A DNA stretch of 64,000 nucleotides from Siccirubricoccus sp. G192 (GTDB lineage: Bacteria; Pseudomonadota; Alphaproteobacteria; Acetobacterales; Acetobacteraceae), in assembly GCF_019084075.1 (NCBI RefSeq), contig NZ_JAHREN010000001.1, forward strand, positions 2,639,501-2,703,500, read 5' to 3'. A model generated the notes under the pieces. The model made no database searches and was not told the origin of the DNA. It saw only the letters and a list, made by a program, of their open reading frames with translations. Of this stretch, positions 35,666 through 44,505 are shown in pieces. Each line of letters begins with the position of its first letter. Within the stretch, counting starts at the first letter, position 1. Made by a program: the position numbers and the translations under genes.

Positions 35666-36256
35666 ATGCGGATCTATCTGGCAGGGCCCGAGGTCTTCCT
35701 GGCCGATGCGGCGGCGATCGCTTCGGCGAAGCGGGCGATCTGCGCCCGGCACGGGCTGGTCGGGGTCTTCCCCACCGACCATCCGGACCAGGCACCGGAG
35801 GACGGCGAGCCGGGCTGGTACCGGCTCTATCTGGCGAATGAGGCGCATATCCGGGGCTGCGATGCGCTGATCGCCAATCTCACCCCCTTCCGCGGCCCCT
35901 CCGCAGATCCCGGCACGGTCTATGAGCTTGGCTTCATGCGCGGGCTGGGTCGGCCGGTGCTGGGCTATGCCAATGCCGCCGCGCATTTCGGCAGCCGCAC
36001 CCTCGCCGCGCTCGGCCCCGCCGCCCGCCGCCGGGCCGATGGCGCCTGGGAGGATGCGGAGGGCATGGCGGTCGAGGATTTCGACCTGCGGGACAATCTC
36101 ATGCTGGATGGCGGCATCCGCGCCGCCGGCGGCATCTTCGAGACGGAGGCGGTGCCGCCGGCGGCGCGCTGGCGCGACCTCACCGCCTTCACCCGCTGCG
36201 TCGCGGCCGCGGCGCGGCTGCTGCGGGGTCAGCCGGCTTCCACGTCCAGCGCATAG
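35666..36256 (+). CDS. Nucleoside 2-deoxyribosyltransferase-like protein
   Basis: A 196-residue protein starting MRIYLAGPEVFLADAAAIAS. Family motifs are the N-terminal YLAGPEVF, IANLTPFRGPSADPGTVYEL (catalytic Glu in YELGFMRG) and LGYANAAAHF. It is longer than classic enzymes (about 150-160 residues) through a C-terminal extension (VEDFDLRDNLMLDGGIRAAG), as in many bacterial nucleoside 2-deoxyribosyltransferases. These exchange bases on deoxynucleosides or hydrolyse damaged nucleotides. Its last 28 bases overlap the end of phoB tail to tail. Confidence 0.85.
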   Translation: MRIYLAGPEVFLADAAAIASAKRAICARHGLVGVFPTDHPDQAPEDGEPGWYRLYLANEAHIRGCDALIANLTPFRGPSADPGTVYELGFMRGLGRPVLGYANAAAHFGSRTLAALGPAARRRADGAWEDAEGMAVEDFDLRDNLMLDGGIRAAGGIFETEAVPPAARWRDLTAFTRCVAAAARLLRGQPASTSSA

Positions 36257-36945
36257 CCGGCGGAGCGGACGGTGCGGATGACATCCTCCTCGCCCGTGCC
36301 ATTGATGGCCTTGCGGAGCCGGCGGATATGCACATCCACCGTGCGCGGCTCCACATGGATGTCGCGGCCCCAGACCGCGTCCAGCAACTGCTCGCGCGAG
36401 AAGACGCGGCCGGGATGCTGCATGAAGAATTCCAGCAACCGGTACTCGGTCGGCCCCAGATGCAGCGACCTGCCGTTGCGCGAAACCCGGTGCGCATCCT
36501 GGTCCATGGTGAGGTCGCGCCAGCCCAGCGTGCCCTTCGTGGCGATGCTGCCGGAGCGGCGCAGCAGCGCCCGGATGCGCGCCAGCAGCCCGTCCATGGC
36601 GAAGGGCTTGCTGATATAGTCGTCGGCACCGGTATCCAGCGCCCGCACCGCATCCTGGTCCTCGGTGCGGGCGGTCACCATGATGATCGGCAGGTCGCGC
36701 GTGGCGGGCCGGCGGCGCAACTGCCGGCAGACCTCCAGGCCGGAGAGCGCCGGCAGCATCCAGTCCAGCAGCACCAGGTCGGGCTGCGCCTCGGCGACGC
36801 GCAGCAGCGCTTCCTGGCCATCCGCCGCCTCCTCCACGCGGAATCCTTGCTTCTCCAGGTTGTAGCGGAGCAGCGTCAGCAGCGGGGCCTCGTCCTCGAC
36901 CACGAGGATGGTGGGCCTGGCGACGCCTGGCAGCATGTCGGGCAT
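36229..36945 (-). CDS. phoB: Phosphate regulon response regulator PhoB
   Basis: OmpR-class response regulator, 238 residues. Receiver domain: PTILVVEDEAPLLTLLRYNL, phosphoacceptor Asp in DLVLLDWMLPALSGLEV, conserved TARTEDQDAVRALDTGADDY and KPFAMDGLLARIRALLRR. C-terminal winged helix: SLHLGPTEYRLLEFFMQHPG, FSREQLLDAVWGRDIHVEPR and TVDVHIRRLRKAING. It would activate the pst operon at the Pho box upstream of pstS. The usual partner kinase PhoR is not next to it in this window. The start at MPDMLPGVARP is 19 bases after phoU. Confidence 0.95.
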   Translation of the reverse strand: MPDMLPGVARPTILVVEDEAPLLTLLRYNLEKQGFRVEEAADGQEALLRVAEAQPDLVLLDWMLPALSGLEVCRQLRRRPATRDLPIIMVTARTEDQDAVRALDTGADDYISKPFAMDGLLARIRALLRRSGSIATKGTLGWRDLTMDQDAHRVSRNGRSLHLGPTEYRLLEFFMQHPGRVFSREQLLDAVWGRDIHVEPRTVDVHIRRLRKAINGTGEEDVIRTVRSAGYALDVEAG

Positions 36946-36964
36946 CACGCCGATCTCCCCGGCA

Positions 36965-37684
36965 TCAGCTCTGCGGCCGGACCACGGCGGAGGCCGAGAC
37001 ATCGGCCTTCGGGCGTTCGCCGGCCAGGTTCTCGCCGCGCACGGCGTAGTGCACCGTCTCGGCGATATTGGTGGCGTGGTCACCGATCCGTTCCAGGTTC
37101 TTCGCGATGAACAGGAGATGCGTTGCGGCGGTGATGTTGCGTGGGTCCTCCATCATGAAGGTCAGCATCTCGCGGAAGATGCCGTTATAGACCTCGTCCA
37201 CCGGCTGGTCGGCAGCCCAGACCTCATCGGCGCGGGCGGCATCATGATGCACCAGCGCGTCGATGGCGCCCTTCAGGTTCTGTTGCACCAGCAGCGCCAT
37301 CCTCAGGAAGCCGTTCAGGCTGCCGAGGGCAGGCTGTTGCGCCACCACGATGGCGCGCTTGGCGGCGTTGCGGGCATAATCGCCGATCCGCTCGATCCCG
37401 TGGCTGATCTTGAGCGCAGCGATGACCAGCCGGAGATCCTGGCCCACCGGCTGGCGCAGGGCCAGCAGGCGGATGCAGAAGCTCTCGATATCCTGCTCCA
37501 GCGCGTCGATCTCGGCATCGCGCCCCACCACCTCGGTGGCGAGGTCGGCATCGCGCCGCACCAACGCGTTGGTGGCGTCCGCCACCTGCCGCTCGGCCAG
37601 GCCGCCCATGCGCGCGATCATCTCGCGCAGCCGGCGCAGTTCTTCGGAATAGCTGCGGACCGTGTGCTCGGGCCTCTGTTCCAT
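36965..37684 (-). CDS. phoU: Phosphate-specific transport accessory protein PhoU
   Basis: A 239-residue all-helical protein with two repeats that dampens PhoR signalling when phosphate is plentiful. The repeats contain the metal-binding E/DxxxD motifs, seen in ALKISHGIERIGDYARNAAK and LLFIAKNLERIGDHATNIAE. The start is the ATG of MEQRPEHTVRSYSEELRRLR; another ATG 18 bases upstream is possible. It sits between pstB and phoB, a standard Pho arrangement. Confidence 0.95.
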   Translation of the reverse strand: MEQRPEHTVRSYSEELRRLREMIARMGGLAERQVADATNALVRRDADLATEVVGRDAEIDALEQDIESFCIRLLALRQPVGQDLRLVIAALKISHGIERIGDYARNAAKRAIVVAQQPALGSLNGFLRMALLVQQNLKGAIDALVHHDAARADEVWAADQPVDEVYNGIFREMLTFMMEDPRNITAATHLLFIAKNLERIGDHATNIAETVHYAVRGENLAGERPKADVSASAVVRPQS

Positions 37685-37761
37685 GAATCTCGGTCCCTGC
37701 ATGGTGTTCTCGGGCCGATTCAGACCTCCGGGCCATGCGGCCCTGCGGTCATCGGACCACG

Positions 37762-38622
37762 TCATCCGAAGCGCCCGGTGATGTATTCCTGGGTCTTGAG
37801 GTGGCGCGGCGCGGTGAAGAGCTGCGCCGCCGGCGCCACCTCGATCAGCTCGCCCAGGTAGAAGAAGGCCACCTGGTCGGCGCAGCGCGCCGCCTGCTGC
37901 ATGTTGTGGGTGACGATGGCGATGGTGAAGTCGCGCTTCAACTCGTCGATCAGCTCCTCGATCTTGAGTGTGCTGATCGGATCGAGCGCGGAGGTCGGCT
38001 CGTCGAAGAGGATCACCTCCGGGCGCACCGCGATGCTGCGGGCGATGCAGAGCCGCTGCTGCTGGCCGCCCGAGAGGCCGAGCGCGCTGCTGTGCAGCCG
38101 GTCCTTCACCTCGCCCCAGATGGCGGCGCGGGTCAGCGCCCATTCCACCCGTTCCTCCATGTCCGGCTTGGAGAGCCGCTCGTGCAGCCGCACCCCGAAG
38201 GCGATGTTCTCATGGATGGTCATGGGGAAGGGGGTGGGCTTCTGGAACACCATGCCGACCCTGGCGCGCAGCTCGTTCAGGTCGATGTCGGGGGCGATGA
38301 TGTTGCGGCCGTCCATCATCACCTCGCCTGTCGCGCGCTGGCCGGGATAGAGGCTGTACATGCGGTTCAGCACGCGCAGCAGCGTGGACTTGCCGCAGCC
38401 GGAGGGGCCGATCATGCCGGTCACCTGGCGTTCCGGCAGGTCGAGGTCGATCGCCTTCAGCGCCCGGTTGTCACCATAATAGAAGTCCAGGTTGCGCATT
38501 GCGATCCGCGGGGTGGCGTTCAGCGCCTCGGAGGAGCGCGCCTGCATGCCGCCGAAGCCTTGCGGGGCGATGGCGGAGGCTTCGGAGGGGAGGGCGGTTC
38601 CGCTCATGGGGGTCTCTGTCAT
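37762..38622 (-). CDS. pstB: Phosphate ABC transporter ATP-binding protein PstB
   Basis: ATPase of the high-affinity phosphate importer; 286 residues. Walker A is [20 protein letters not shown], the signature [20 protein letters not shown] and Walker [34 protein letters not shown] is the usual PstB beginning after an N-terminal extension of about 40 residues. Its ATG overlaps the pstA stop by four bases. Confidence 0.97.
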   Translation of the reverse strand: MTETPMSGTALPSEASAIAPQGFGGMQARSSEALNATPRIAMRNLDFYYGDNRALKAIDLDLPERQVTGMIGPSGCGKSTLLRVLNRMYSLYPGQRATGEVMMDGRNIIAPDIDLNELRARVGMVFQKPTPFPMTIHENIAFGVRLHERLSKPDMEERVEWALTRAAIWGEVKDRLHSSALGLSGGQQQRLCIARSIAVRPEVILFDEPTSALDPISTLKIEELIDELKRDFTIAIVTHNMQQAARCADQVAFFYLGELIEVAPAAQLFTAPRHLKTQEYITGRFG

Positions 38623-39497
38623 TTCTGCCGGAAGACGCTGCGGGCGAGGATGTTCAGGCCCAGAACGCCGAGGGTGATGATGAGTGCGCCGGTCCAGGCC
38701 AGCGCGATCCAGTCCTCATAGGGGGAGCCCGCATAGGCATAGATGGCCAGCGGCAGGCTCGGATAAGGCCTGGCGAGATCGATGTTCCAGCCGTTGTTGC
38801 CGAGCGAGGTGAAAAGCAGCGGTGCCGTCTCGCCCGCCACGCGTGCCAGGGCCAGCAGGATGCCGGTGATGATGCCACTCATCGCCGCCCGCCAGCAGAC
38901 CAGGGTGACCATCTTCCATTTCGGGGCGCCGAGCCCGATCACCGCTTCGCGGAGGGTATTCGGGACCAGCGAGAGCATGTCCTCGGTGGTGCGGACCACG
39001 ATGGGGATGACGATGATCGCCAGCGCCACCGAACCCGCCCAGCCGGAGAAGCCGCCGAAGGGCACCACCATGATCTGGTAGACGAAAAGCCCGATCAGGA
39101 TCGAAGGGGCCGAGAGCAGGATGTCCGAGACGAAGCGCACCGCATTGCCGAGCGCCGAGCCGCGCGCATATTCGGCAAGGTAGGTGCCGACCAGCATGCC
39201 GATCGGCGTGCCGACGGCCGTGCCGATGCCGACCTGCACCAGGCTTCCCACGATCGCGTTCAGCAACCCGCCTTCGGAGCCCGGCGGCGCGGTGACTTTC
39301 GTGAAGACAGTAAGGTTCAGCGCTCCGAGGCCCAGCCAGAACAGGGTGGCGAGGATCGACACCAGGAAGACCAGGCCGAGGAGTGTCGCGGCAAAGCCGA
39401 AGCCTCGCAGCAGCAGGTCGGCACGGCGCCGGCGGGCGCCGAGGCGCGCGGCGGCGGCCGGATCCTTTCGCGGGCCGGGTATGGTCGTGGCGGACAT
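38619..39497 (-). CDS. pstA: Phosphate ABC transporter permease PstA
   Basis: Inner-membrane permease with about six helices, 292 residues. Signatures are [60 protein letters not shown] and the coupling-loop region [18 protein letters not shown]-like text ([20 protein letters not shown]). It starts 3 bases after pstC and ends in an ATGA overlap with pstB. Confidence 0.96.
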   Translation of the reverse strand: MSATTIPGPRKDPAAAARLGARRRRADLLLRGFGFAATLLGLVFLVSILATLFWLGLGALNLTVFTKVTAPPGSEGGLLNAIVGSLVQVGIGTAVGTPIGMLVGTYLAEYARGSALGNAVRFVSDILLSAPSILIGLFVYQIMVVPFGGFSGWAGSVALAIIVIPIVVRTTEDMLSLVPNTLREAVIGLGAPKWKMVTLVCWRAAMSGIITGILLALARVAGETAPLLFTSLGNNGWNIDLARPYPSLPLAIYAYAGSPYEDWIALAWTGALIITLGVLGLNILARSVFRQK

Positions 39498-39500
39498 GCG

Positions 39501-40472
39501 TCAGGCCCTCAGCCGGGACCGCAGCAACCAGCGCGACAGCGCCAGCACCACGAAGGAGATGACGAAGAGGATGAAGCCCAGCGCCAGAAGCGCCGAGAGC
39601 TTCAGGCTGCCCAGCTCGCTCTCGCCGAATTCCAGCGCGACCAGCGAGGCGATGGTATTGCCCGGTGCGAAGAGCGAGGGCGTGATGCGGTTGGCATTGC
39701 CGATGACGAAAGTCACCGCCATCGTCTCGCCGAGCGCCCGGCCGAGGCCGAGCATGATGCCGCCCACCACCGAGATCCGGGTATGGGGAATGACGACGCC
39801 GCGCATCACCTCCCAGGTGGTGGCGCCGAGGCCATAGGCGCTTTCCTTGTAGACCGGCGGCACCTGCTCGAAGACATCGCGCATGGTAGCGGCGATGAAG
39901 GGCAGGATCATGATGGCGAGGATCAGCGCGGCGGTGAAGAGCCCGGTCCCGAAGGGCGGCCCCTGGAACAGCAGGCCCACCAGCGGCAGTTCGCCCGCCG
40001 TGTCGATCACCGCCGGCTGCACGTATTGCGCCATGATCGGCACGATCACGAAGAAGCCCCACATGCCGAAGATGATGGAGGGTATCGCGGCGAGCAGCTC
40101 GACCGCCGTTCCCACCGGGCGGCGCAGCCAAGCCGGCGCCAGTTCGGTCAGGAAGAAGGCCACGCCGAAGGCCATCGGCACGGCAAGGATGATGGCCAGA
40201 ACCGCGGTCAGCAGCGTGCCGTAGACGGAGACGCCGGCGCCGAAGACTTCCTGCACCGGATCCCATTCGGTCGAGGTGACGAAGCCAAGGCCGAAGGTGC
40301 GGAAGGCATCCCAGCCGCCGATGAACAGCCCGGCAATGATGGCGCCAAGCAGCAGCAGCACCAGGATGCCGGCACCGCGGCACAGCATCTCGAAGATCCG
40401 GTCGCCGGTCTCGCTCGCGCGGCGGCGTGGCGGCGCGGCGGCGGTCGGCATCGCAGCCATGGCTTGGGACAA
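39501..40472 (-). CDS. pstC: Phosphate ABC transporter permease PstC
   Basis: Second permease subunit, 323 residues, with several transmembrane helices (FEMLCRGAGILVLLLLGAII at the first). PstC features are GVSVYGTLLTAVLAIILAVP, FFLTELAPAWLRRPVGTAVE, LLAAIPSIIFGMWGFFVIVP and YGLGATTWEVMRGVVIPHTR. It is separated from pstS by 174 bases that hold three hairpins. Confidence 0.96.
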   Translation of the reverse strand: MSQAMAAMPTAAAPPRRRASETGDRIFEMLCRGAGILVLLLLGAIIAGLFIGGWDAFRTFGLGFVTSTEWDPVQEVFGAGVSVYGTLLTAVLAIILAVPMAFGVAFFLTELAPAWLRRPVGTAVELLAAIPSIIFGMWGFFVIVPIMAQYVQPAVIDTAGELPLVGLLFQGPPFGTGLFTAALILAIMILPFIAATMRDVFEQVPPVYKESAYGLGATTWEVMRGVVIPHTRISVVGGIMLGLGRALGETMAVTFVIGNANRITPSLFAPGNTIASLVALEFGESELGSLKLSALLALGFILFVISFVVLALSRWLLRSRLRA

Positions 40473-40491
40473 GCTGGGCTCCCCTGCGGCG

Positions 40492-40636
40492 GGCTAAAGC
40501 ATTTTCCGTTCGCATTGGCTCACGGAATCCGCTCTAGCCTTTTGTTTCGGCGAGCAAATACTCCGCTCGGGTGATTCCACCCGGACGGAGTTTGCTCTGG
40601 CGGGCGGCAACCCGGGCGGGAAAGCCCCGCCCGGGT
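40492..40636. repeat. Three consecutive hairpins between pstS and pstC
   Basis: Stem 1 pairs GGCTAAAGC (40492-40500) with GCTCTAGCC (40531-40539) and an inner TCCGT/ACGGA. Stem 2 is a long imperfect palindrome 40552-40597 with outer arms GAGCAAA/TTTGCTC. Stem 3 is an 11-bp GC stem, ACCCGGGCGGG (40610-40620) with CCCGCCCGGGT (40626-40636), loop AAAGC, 10 bases beyond the pstS stop. Stem 3 could stabilise or partly terminate the pstS transcript so that PstS exceeds the other subunits. Stems 1 and 2 resemble dispersed palindromic elements. No poly-U tail is seen. Confidence 0.65.
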
Positions 40637-40646
40637 CGGTCCTGGT

Positions 40647-41699
40647 TCAGCGGCCGGGCCAGACCGGCTGGCCCCCGGCGACGATCTCCCGGGTCCAGGC
40701 GGCGCGGACGGCATCCTTCACCGTGGCCGGCAGCGGCACGTATTCCAGCTCCCTGGCGATGCTGTCGCCATTGGCGAAGGCCCAGTCGAAGAAGCGCATC
40801 ACGCTGCGGCTGCGCCCCGCATCCTGCGGATTCTTCGGCAGCAGGATGAAGGTGGGCGAGACGATCGGCCAGGAGGTGGCGCCCTGGGTATCAACCAAAT
40901 CGGCGGCGAAGTTGGGCACCGACCAGTCGGCGTTCTGCGCCGCGGCAACGAAGCTTTCCGGCGTCGGCGAGACGAATTGGCCGGCCTTGTTGCGGAGCTG
41001 GGTGGAGATCAGCTTGTTCTGGATGGCATAGGCGTTCTCGACATAGCCGATGGCGCCGCGCGTGTTGCGGACGGTGCCCGCCACGCCCTCATTGCCGCGG
41101 GCGCCGGAGCCGGTCGGCCAGCGCACCGAGGTGGCGACGCCGACGCGCTGCTTCCATTCCGGGCTGACCGCGGCCAGGTACGACACCCAGACGAAGGTCG
41201 TGCCCGAGCCATCGGCCCGGTAGACCGGCGCGATGGCGAGGCTCGGCAGGGTCAGGCCGGGATTGAGCGCGGCCAGCTTCGGGTCGTTCCAGCGGGTGAT
41301 CTTGCCGAGATAGATCTCGGCCAGCACCTCCCCGGTCAGCTTCATCTGGTTGTCCGCGACGCCGGGCAGGTTGACGATCGCGACCAGGGAGCCGAGCACG
41401 GTCGGGAATTGCAGCAGGGTGTTCTCCTGCAACTGCTGCGCCGTCATCGGTGCGTCGGAGGCGCCGAAATCGACCGTGCGGTTGCGGATCTGAGCCTGGC
41501 CCGCGCCGGAGCCGACCGATTGGTAGTTCAGCGTCACGCCGGTCGCGGGGCGGGCCGCCTCGGCCCATTTCTGGTAGACCGGATTGGGGAAGCTCGCCCC
41601 GGCGCCGGTGATCGTGGCTTCCTGCGCCAGGGCCGGGCGGTTGGCGGCCAGGCCGCAGGCGAGGAGGCCCGAGGTCAGCAGGAATGAGCGTCTCTGCAC
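40647..41699 (-). CDS. pstS: Phosphate ABC transporter substrate-binding protein PstS
   Basis: Periplasmic phosphate receptor, 350 residues. A twin-arginine-like leader (MQRRSFLLTSGLLACGLAAN) suggests Tat export. The mature part begins TITGAGASFPNPVYQKWAEA, the PstS hallmark, with phosphate-ligand segments YQSVGSGAGQAQIRNRTVDF, GASDAPMTAQQLQ and YRADGSGTTFVWVSYLAAVS. First gene of the pst-pho operon, directly behind a Pho box. Confidence 0.96.
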   Translation of the reverse strand: MQRRSFLLTSGLLACGLAANRPALAQEATITGAGASFPNPVYQKWAEAARPATGVTLNYQSVGSGAGQAQIRNRTVDFGASDAPMTAQQLQENTLLQFPTVLGSLVAIVNLPGVADNQMKLTGEVLAEIYLGKITRWNDPKLAALNPGLTLPSLAIAPVYRADGSGTTFVWVSYLAAVSPEWKQRVGVATSVRWPTGSGARGNEGVAGTVRNTRGAIGYVENAYAIQNKLISTQLRNKAGQFVSPTPESFVAAAQNADWSVPNFAADLVDTQGATSWPIVSPTFILLPKNPQDAGRSRSVMRFFDWAFANGDSIARELEYVPLPATVKDAVRAAWTREIVAGGQPVWPGR

Positions 41700-41782
41700 G
41701 CGTCTCTCTCCGTCCGTATTCGGCCCGGGGCGGTACTCCCCGGGCGGCTGCGGCCTTACTAGTCAGCCCAAAAGACCGGAGG

Positions 41783-41811
41783 GTTGCAGTTCGATGAAGC
41801 TTCGATGACAG
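41783..41811 (-). promoter_or_regulatory. Pho box upstream of pstS
   Basis: On the minus strand the sequence reads CTGTCAT-CGAA-GCTTCAT-CGAA-CTGCAAC: three 7-base units at 11-base spacing, the first an exact match to the PhoB half-site CTGTCAT. It lies 84-112 bases upstream of the pstS ATG. PhoB, encoded at the far end of the operon, would bind here under phosphate starvation, so the system should be autoregulated. Confidence 0.85.
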
Positions 41812-41887
41812 AAACACCGGACAACCCATGCCGGTTGTCTGGTGCCCTGCATTTAACATCCGTGGCCGGTGCCGCAACAAACCGGCA

Positions 41888-42677
41888 TCAGCGGTACCAG
41901 GCCGGCCGCCGCTTCTCCCGGAAGGCCCGCAGCCCCTCCTTGCCCTCGGCCGAGGCCCGCGCCATCCAGCTTTCATGCGCCAGCATCGCCATCTGCCGCG
42001 CATCGAGCTTCAGACCGTTGGCGCCGAGGAAGCTGTCCTTGGTCACCGCCATCGCGCCGGGGGCGGAATGCATGGTTTCCTCCAGGATCTCGGCCAGCCG
42101 CTGCTCCACCGCCTCTGGTGCCACGACCTCATGCACTAGGCCGATCCGCAGCGCCTCCTCGGCACCGAACCGCTCTCCCGTCAGGGCATAGCGGCGGGTG
42201 TGGCGGAGGCCCATGGCATGGACCATGTGGGTGGAAATCGGGGTCGGGGCCACGCCGACCCGCACCTCGGTCAGGCCGAAGAGTGCCTGGGGCGTCGCCA
42301 GTGCCACATCGACGCAGCAGACGATGCCGCAGCCGCCGCCGAAACAGGCGCCATGCACCAGGGCGAGGGTGGGGCGGGGGGAATTCATTCAGCTTCTGCA
42401 TGGCCGTGGTGGTGGCCATGGAAGCCTGGAAGGCGCGTTCCGGTCCGTATTCTGCCGCTACCGCCAGCCAGTTGAGATCGGCCCCGGCCTGGAAATGCTT
42501 GCCGGCGCCGCGGATCACCAGCGCCCGCACGGCAGGGTCGGCCCGCAACTGGTCCAGGCCCTCGATCAGGGCATTCAGCAGGTCCTCGTTATAGGCATTG
42601 CCGAGCTGCGGCCGGTTCAGGGTGGCGGTGGCGATGCCGCGCTTATCGATGCTGAGCAGGACCGGGGTTTCGGTCAT
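41888..42677 (-). CDS. Enoyl-CoA hydratase-related protein, frame interrupted
   Basis: Crotonase-fold protein of about 262 residues once one base is removed from the G6 run 42376-42381. The first part (MTETPVLLSIDKRGIATATL ... QKLNEF) and the second (PRPTLALVHGACFGGGCGIV onward) lie in adjacent frames; with five bases the join reads AMQKLNEFPRPTLALVHG. Motifs are IRGAGKHFQAGADLNWLA and HGACFGGGCGIVCCVDVALA. The GGGCGI loop and the GLTEVRVGVAPTPIS segment resemble the methylglutaconyl-CoA hydratase branch (leucine or acyclic terpene breakdown), but no liu/atu genes are near. It diverges from the next gene. Confidence 0.83.
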
Positions 42678-42804
42678 GGGCTGGTCTCCTTGCAGGATCG
42701 GGCCGGCATTCTCGCCCGATCGGGCCATGGTTGACAGAGGGGGCGCCCGGCGGAACCCTCCCAGCTGCGGCCCGCCAGCGCGCGCCGGCAGGGGAGAAGC
42801 GCCG

Positions 42805-44505
42805 ATGTTCGCAACCCGTCCCACCCTTTATGGCACCCGCCACGCCGTCTCCGCCGGCCATTACCTGGCCGCCGCCGCCGGCTTCTCGGTCCTGGAGGGG
42901 GGTGGCAATGCCATCGATGCAGGGTGTGCTGCCGGGATCGCGCTCGGCGTGCTGCTGCCGGACCTGGTGAATGTGGCGGGGGTGGCGCCGATCCTGATCC
43001 GCAAGGCGGATGGCACGGTGGAGACCATCGCCGGCCTCGGCCCCTGGCCGCACTCCATTCCGGCCGACCTTTTCATGCGCGAGCATGGCGGCAGCATCCC
43101 GGGTGGCGTGCTGCGCACCGTGGTGCCCGCCGCGCCCGATGCCTGGATCACCGCGCTGGAGCGGCATGGCACCATGGGTTTCGGCGATGTGGCGGGCCAT
43201 GCGCTGCGCTTCGCCCGCGATGGCTTCGCGGTCTATCCCCTGCTGGCCGGGAATATCCGCGACCATGAGGCCGAATACGCGCGCTGGCCGGGCAATGCCG
43301 CCATCTTCCTGCCCGGGGGCCGCCGGCCGGAGGTGGGCGAGCGCTTCGTACAGAGCGACCTGGCCCGCACCCTGCAATACATGGTGGATGAGGAGCGGAA
43401 GGCCGTGGGGAAAGGGCGGCTGGCCGGCCTCGCCGCTGCACATGCCGCCTTCTACCGCGGCGACATCGCCCGTGAGATCGCGGCGTTCATGCAGCGCGAG
43501 GGTGGCTATCTCACCATGGAGGATCTGGCCGGCTACCGCTCCCGGCTGGAACCCGCGGTGCGGCGGATGTGGCGCGGGCATGAGGTGCTGACCTGCGGCC
43601 CCTGGTGCCAGGGCCCGGCCCTGCTGGAGGCGCTGCTGCTCTTCGAGCGGGCCGGTTTCGACGGCCTGTCGCACAACAGCCCGGATTACCTGCACCTCCT
43701 CACCGAATGCGTGAAGGCGGCGATGGCCGACCGGGAATACCATTTCGGCGACCCTGCCTTCATCGACGTGCCGCTCGACCGGCTGCTCTCGGAAGCACAT
43801 CTTGCCGCGCGGCTGCGGGAGATCGACCCGGCCCGCGCATTGGCAGGGATGCCGGGTCCACTGCTCGGCCCCGGCACCGCGCTGCCGGGCACGACGGAGG
43901 CGGCGGCGCCGATGGTGGAGGCCGATACCTCCTACTGCGCCGTGGTGGATCGCTGGGGCAATGCCTTCAGCGCCACGCCCTCGGACGGGTCCTGGAATTC
44001 GCCCGTCGTGCCGGGGCTCGGCATCATCCCCTCCAATCGCGGCAGCCAGAGCCGGCCGGACCCGAAGCATCCCTGCGGCGTCGCGCCGGGCAAGCGGCCG
44101 CGGCTGACGCCCAATCCGGCGATGGTGGTGACGAAGGATGGGGGCGTGATGCCCTTCGGCACGCCGGGCGGCGATGTGCAGATCCAGGCCATGCTGCAGG
44201 TGATGCTGAACATCCTGCATTTCGGCATGGAGGTGCAGGAGGCGATCGAGGCACCGCGGGTCGCCAGCTACTCCTTCCCCTCCTCCTTCGCCCCCTTCGA
44301 ATATTTCCCCGGCCGCCTGGCCATGGAAGCGGGCATCCCGCAGGCGACGCGCGATGCCCTGGCGGCCCGCGGCCACGAGGTGAAGGACTGGCCGGAGCGA
44401 AGCTGGCTGGCCGGCACGGTGGAGGTGGTGCTCAGCAACCCGAAATCCGGCATGCTGGCCGCCGGCGCCGATCCGCGCCGGCCGGCCTATGCGATCGCGA
44501 GCTAA
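42805..44505 (+). CDS. Gamma-glutamyltransferase-family N-terminal nucleophile hydrolase
   Basis: A 566-residue GGT-like protein. The autoprocessing Thr is at residue 375 in EADTSYCAVVDRWGNAFSAT, preceded by the large-subunit motifs GGNAIDAGCAAGIALGVL and GYRSRLEPAVRR. SNRGSQSRPDPKHPCGVAPG and PFGTPGGDVQIQAMLQVMLN are small-subunit signatures. Unlike classical GGT it has no signal peptide (MFATRPTLYGTRHAVSAGHY), so it probably acts in the cytoplasm, perhaps as an acylase or oxamate-amidohydrolase-like enzyme. The start is the ATG at the GGT-like N terminus, not the longer frame upstream. Confidence 0.87.
   Translation: MFATRPTLYGTRHAVSAGHYLAAAAGFSVLEGGGNAIDAGCAAGIALGVLLPDLVNVAGVAPILIRKADGTVETIAGLGPWPHSIPADLFMREHGGSIPGGVLRTVVPAAPDAWITALERHGTMGFGDVAGHALRFARDGFAVYPLLAGNIRDHEAEYARWPGNAAIFLPGGRRPEVGERFVQSDLARTLQYMVDEERKAVGKGRLAGLAAAHAAFYRGDIAREIAAFMQREGGYLTMEDLAGYRSRLEPAVRRMWRGHEVLTCGPWCQGPALLEALLLFERAGFDGLSHNSPDYLHLLTECVKAAMADREYHFGDPAFIDVPLDRLLSEAHLAARLREIDPARALAGMPGPLLGPGTALPGTTEAAAPMVEADTSYCAVVDRWGNAFSATPSDGSWNSPVVPGLGIIPSNRGSQSRPDPKHPCGVAPGKRPRLTPNPAMVVTKDGGVMPFGTPGGDVQIQAMLQVMLNILHFGMEVQEAIEAPRVASYSFPSSFAPFEYFPGRLAMEAGIPQATRDALAARGHEVKDWPERSWLAGTVEVVLSNPKSGMLAAGADPRRPAYAIAS

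Noticed and set aside
38499-40574. 691-codon plus-strand frame opposite pstA/pstC
   Set aside because: His/Arg/Gln-rich antisense shadow of two clear permease genes.
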